From an uncultured Clostridia bacterium (GTDB lineage: Bacteria > Bacillota > Clostridia > Christensenellales > Aristaeellaceae): 6,692 nucleotides of DNA. The position numbers and the translations under genes are program-made. The DNA is taken from the NCBI GenBank assembly GCA_946615785.1, contig CAMOIA010000090.1:1-6692 (forward strand), read 5' to 3'. How positions within the stretch are numbered: the first letter of the stretch is position 1; each line of letters begins with the position of its first letter. This document shows, piece after piece, positions 5,639-6,692 of this stretch. The notes beneath the pieces are model-generated. The model was not told the origin of the DNA. It saw nothing but the letters and a program-made list of their open reading frames with translations, and searched no databases.

Positions 5639-6692
5639 TTATTTCACGAACTCGTACTTATCCCTTGCAACATAGGTGGTATGCAGCAGGTGATGGGCCT
5701 TATGGCCGCCGGGTTCGCCCAGGTATTCTCTGTAAAGGGTCTTGAGCTCTTCGTTGTCCTGGCTCTTGCGAAGCGCCTTGCCGGCATCTTCGTCGTAAAG
5801 CGCTTTGGCGCGCACAGCGGACACGTTGACGCCCATGCGCACGTCGCTCTTCACGATGGGCTGGCCGCCGCCGGTCACGCAGCCGCCCGGGCAGCACATG
5901 ACTTCCATGAACTGGTAGGTCTTTTCGCCGCTGCGGACGCTGTCGAGCATTTTCTGCGCGTTCGCCGTGCCGTGGGCGACGGCGACGGCGATCTTCTTGC
6001 CGTCCAGGTCGATTTCGGCTTCCTTCACGCCCTCAAGGCCGCGCACGCTGTGGAATTCCACGTTTTCAAGCTTCTTGCCCGTCACCGCTTCGTAGGCAAA
6101 ACGCAGCGCGGCTTCCATGACGCCGCCGGTCGCGCCGAAGATGGTGGCGGCACCGGTGCTTTCGCCGAGCAGGGAATCGAAGTCTTCGTCCGGAAGGTTC
6201 TTAAAGTCGATGCCCGCCTGGCGGATCATCCTGGCAAGTTCCCTTGTGGTGATGACCTCGTCGACATCCTGCATGCCGTCGTTGCTCAACTCGGGGCGCC
6301 TCGCCTCGAATTTCTTGGCCGTGCAGGGCATGACGGAAACCACCGCGATATCCTTGGGATCGATGCCGGCCTTCTCGGCATAGTAGGATTTGATGACTGC
6401 ACCCAGCATTTCATGCGGGCTCTTGCAGCTGGAAAGGTTCGGGATGAAATCCGCATTGTAGGTTTCGCAGTATTTGATCCAGCCGGGAGAGCAGGAGGTG
6501 ATCATAGGCAGCACGCCGTTGTTGGTGAGGCGCTGCACAAGCTCGGTGCCCTCTTCGATGATGGTGAGGTCGGCGCCGAAATCGGTGTCAAACACCTTGT
6601 CAAAGCCAAGGCGGCGCAGGGCGGCGGCGAGCTTGCCGGTGACGGAAGTGCCCATGGGCAGGCCGAATTCCTCGCCCAGAGCAGCGCGGACG
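5639..6692 (-). CDS. hydA: [FeFe] hydrogenase catalytic subunit, C-terminal part (cut by right window edge)
   Basis: The H-cluster domain of an iron-only hydrogenase, which interconverts protons and H2 in the cytoplasm and in fermenting Clostridia reoxidises ferredoxin and/or NAD(P)H. The 350 visible codons run to a TAA at 5641-5639; the N-terminus, where accessory iron-sulfur domains would be, lies beyond 6692. Numbering from the first complete codon, the three signatures are L1 TSCSPGW (65-71), L2 MPCTAKKFE (121-129) and L3 from EVMCCPGGC to GGGQP (263-278), matching MPCxxKxxE and ExMxCxxGCxxGGGxP. A small-subunit-type C-terminal domain follows (ALYDED ... LGEPGGHKAHHLLHTTYV, about 297-341). 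In L1 only one of the usual two adjacent cysteines is present. The overall sequence resembles the NAD(P)-linked HndD/HydA type, but partner subunits are not in view. A strong terminator ends the transcript. The in-frame Met at 6655 is internal, not the start. Confidence 0.95.
   Translation of the reverse strand, partial: VRAALGEEFGLPMGTSVTGKLAAALRRLGFDKVFDTDFGADLTIIEEGTELVQRLTNNGVLPMITSCSPGWIKYCETYNADFIPNLSSCKSPHEMLGAVIKSYYAEKAGIDPKDIAVVSVMPCTAKKFEARRPELSNDGMQDVDEVITTRELARMIRQAGIDFKNLPDEDFDSLLGESTGAATIFGATGGVMEAALRFAYEAVTGKKLENVEFHSVRGLEGVKEAEIDLDGKKIAVAVAHGTANAQKMLDSVRSGEKTYQFMEVMCCPGGCVTGGGQPIVKSDVRMGVNVSAVRAKALYDEDAGKALRKSQDNEELKTLYREYLGEPGGHKAHHLLHTTYVARDKYEFVK

Overview
The window looks like a chromosomal segment from a GC-rich member of the Clostridia, probably an anaerobic gut-type Firmicute. 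The basis is an [FeFe]-hydrogenase catalytic domain, a clostridial-style HisRS N-terminus, strong GGAGG-type ribosome sites, a consensus TTGACA/TATAAT promoter and an intrinsic terminator with a U tract. The taxonomic call is inference. I see no mobile element, CRISPR array, rRNA or tRNA.

All five genes lie on the minus strand, so transcription runs from high to low coordinates. In that order they are: (1) the C-terminal 350 residues of an [FeFe] hydrogenase (5639-6692, cut by the right edge), closed by a strong two-tier terminator (5578-5625); (2) an 1129-residue secreted multidomain protein (2162-5551); (3) a 310-residue fusion of a GNAT acetyltransferase and a nucleotidyltransferase-like domain (1069-2001), preceded by paired hairpins in the spacer; (4) a DUF523/TudS-like iron-sulfur protein (555-1022), 46 bp after gene 3 and probably co-transcribed with it; (5) the first 152 codons of hisS (1-458, cut by the left edge), which has its own perfect-consensus promoter whose -35 box contains the stop codon of gene 4.

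The genes do not form an obvious pathway. Hydrogenase (fermentative H2 metabolism), hisS (translation) and the DUF523 protein (thio-nucleobase or tRNA-related chemistry in characterised relatives) are housekeeping or metabolic. The secreted protein is the novel part. It has a signal peptide, an N-terminal Trp/Cys region with CxxC pairs, two nearly identical Ig-like modules (286 bp of uninterrupted identity, period 459 bp), three more divergent modules of the same general type, Pro/Glu-rich linkers, and a C-terminal helical region that I read as two diverged copies of one three-cysteine unit. It has no visible wall anchor. I cannot assign it a function.

The long plus-strand open frames are antisense shadows of these genes in GC-rich sequence.
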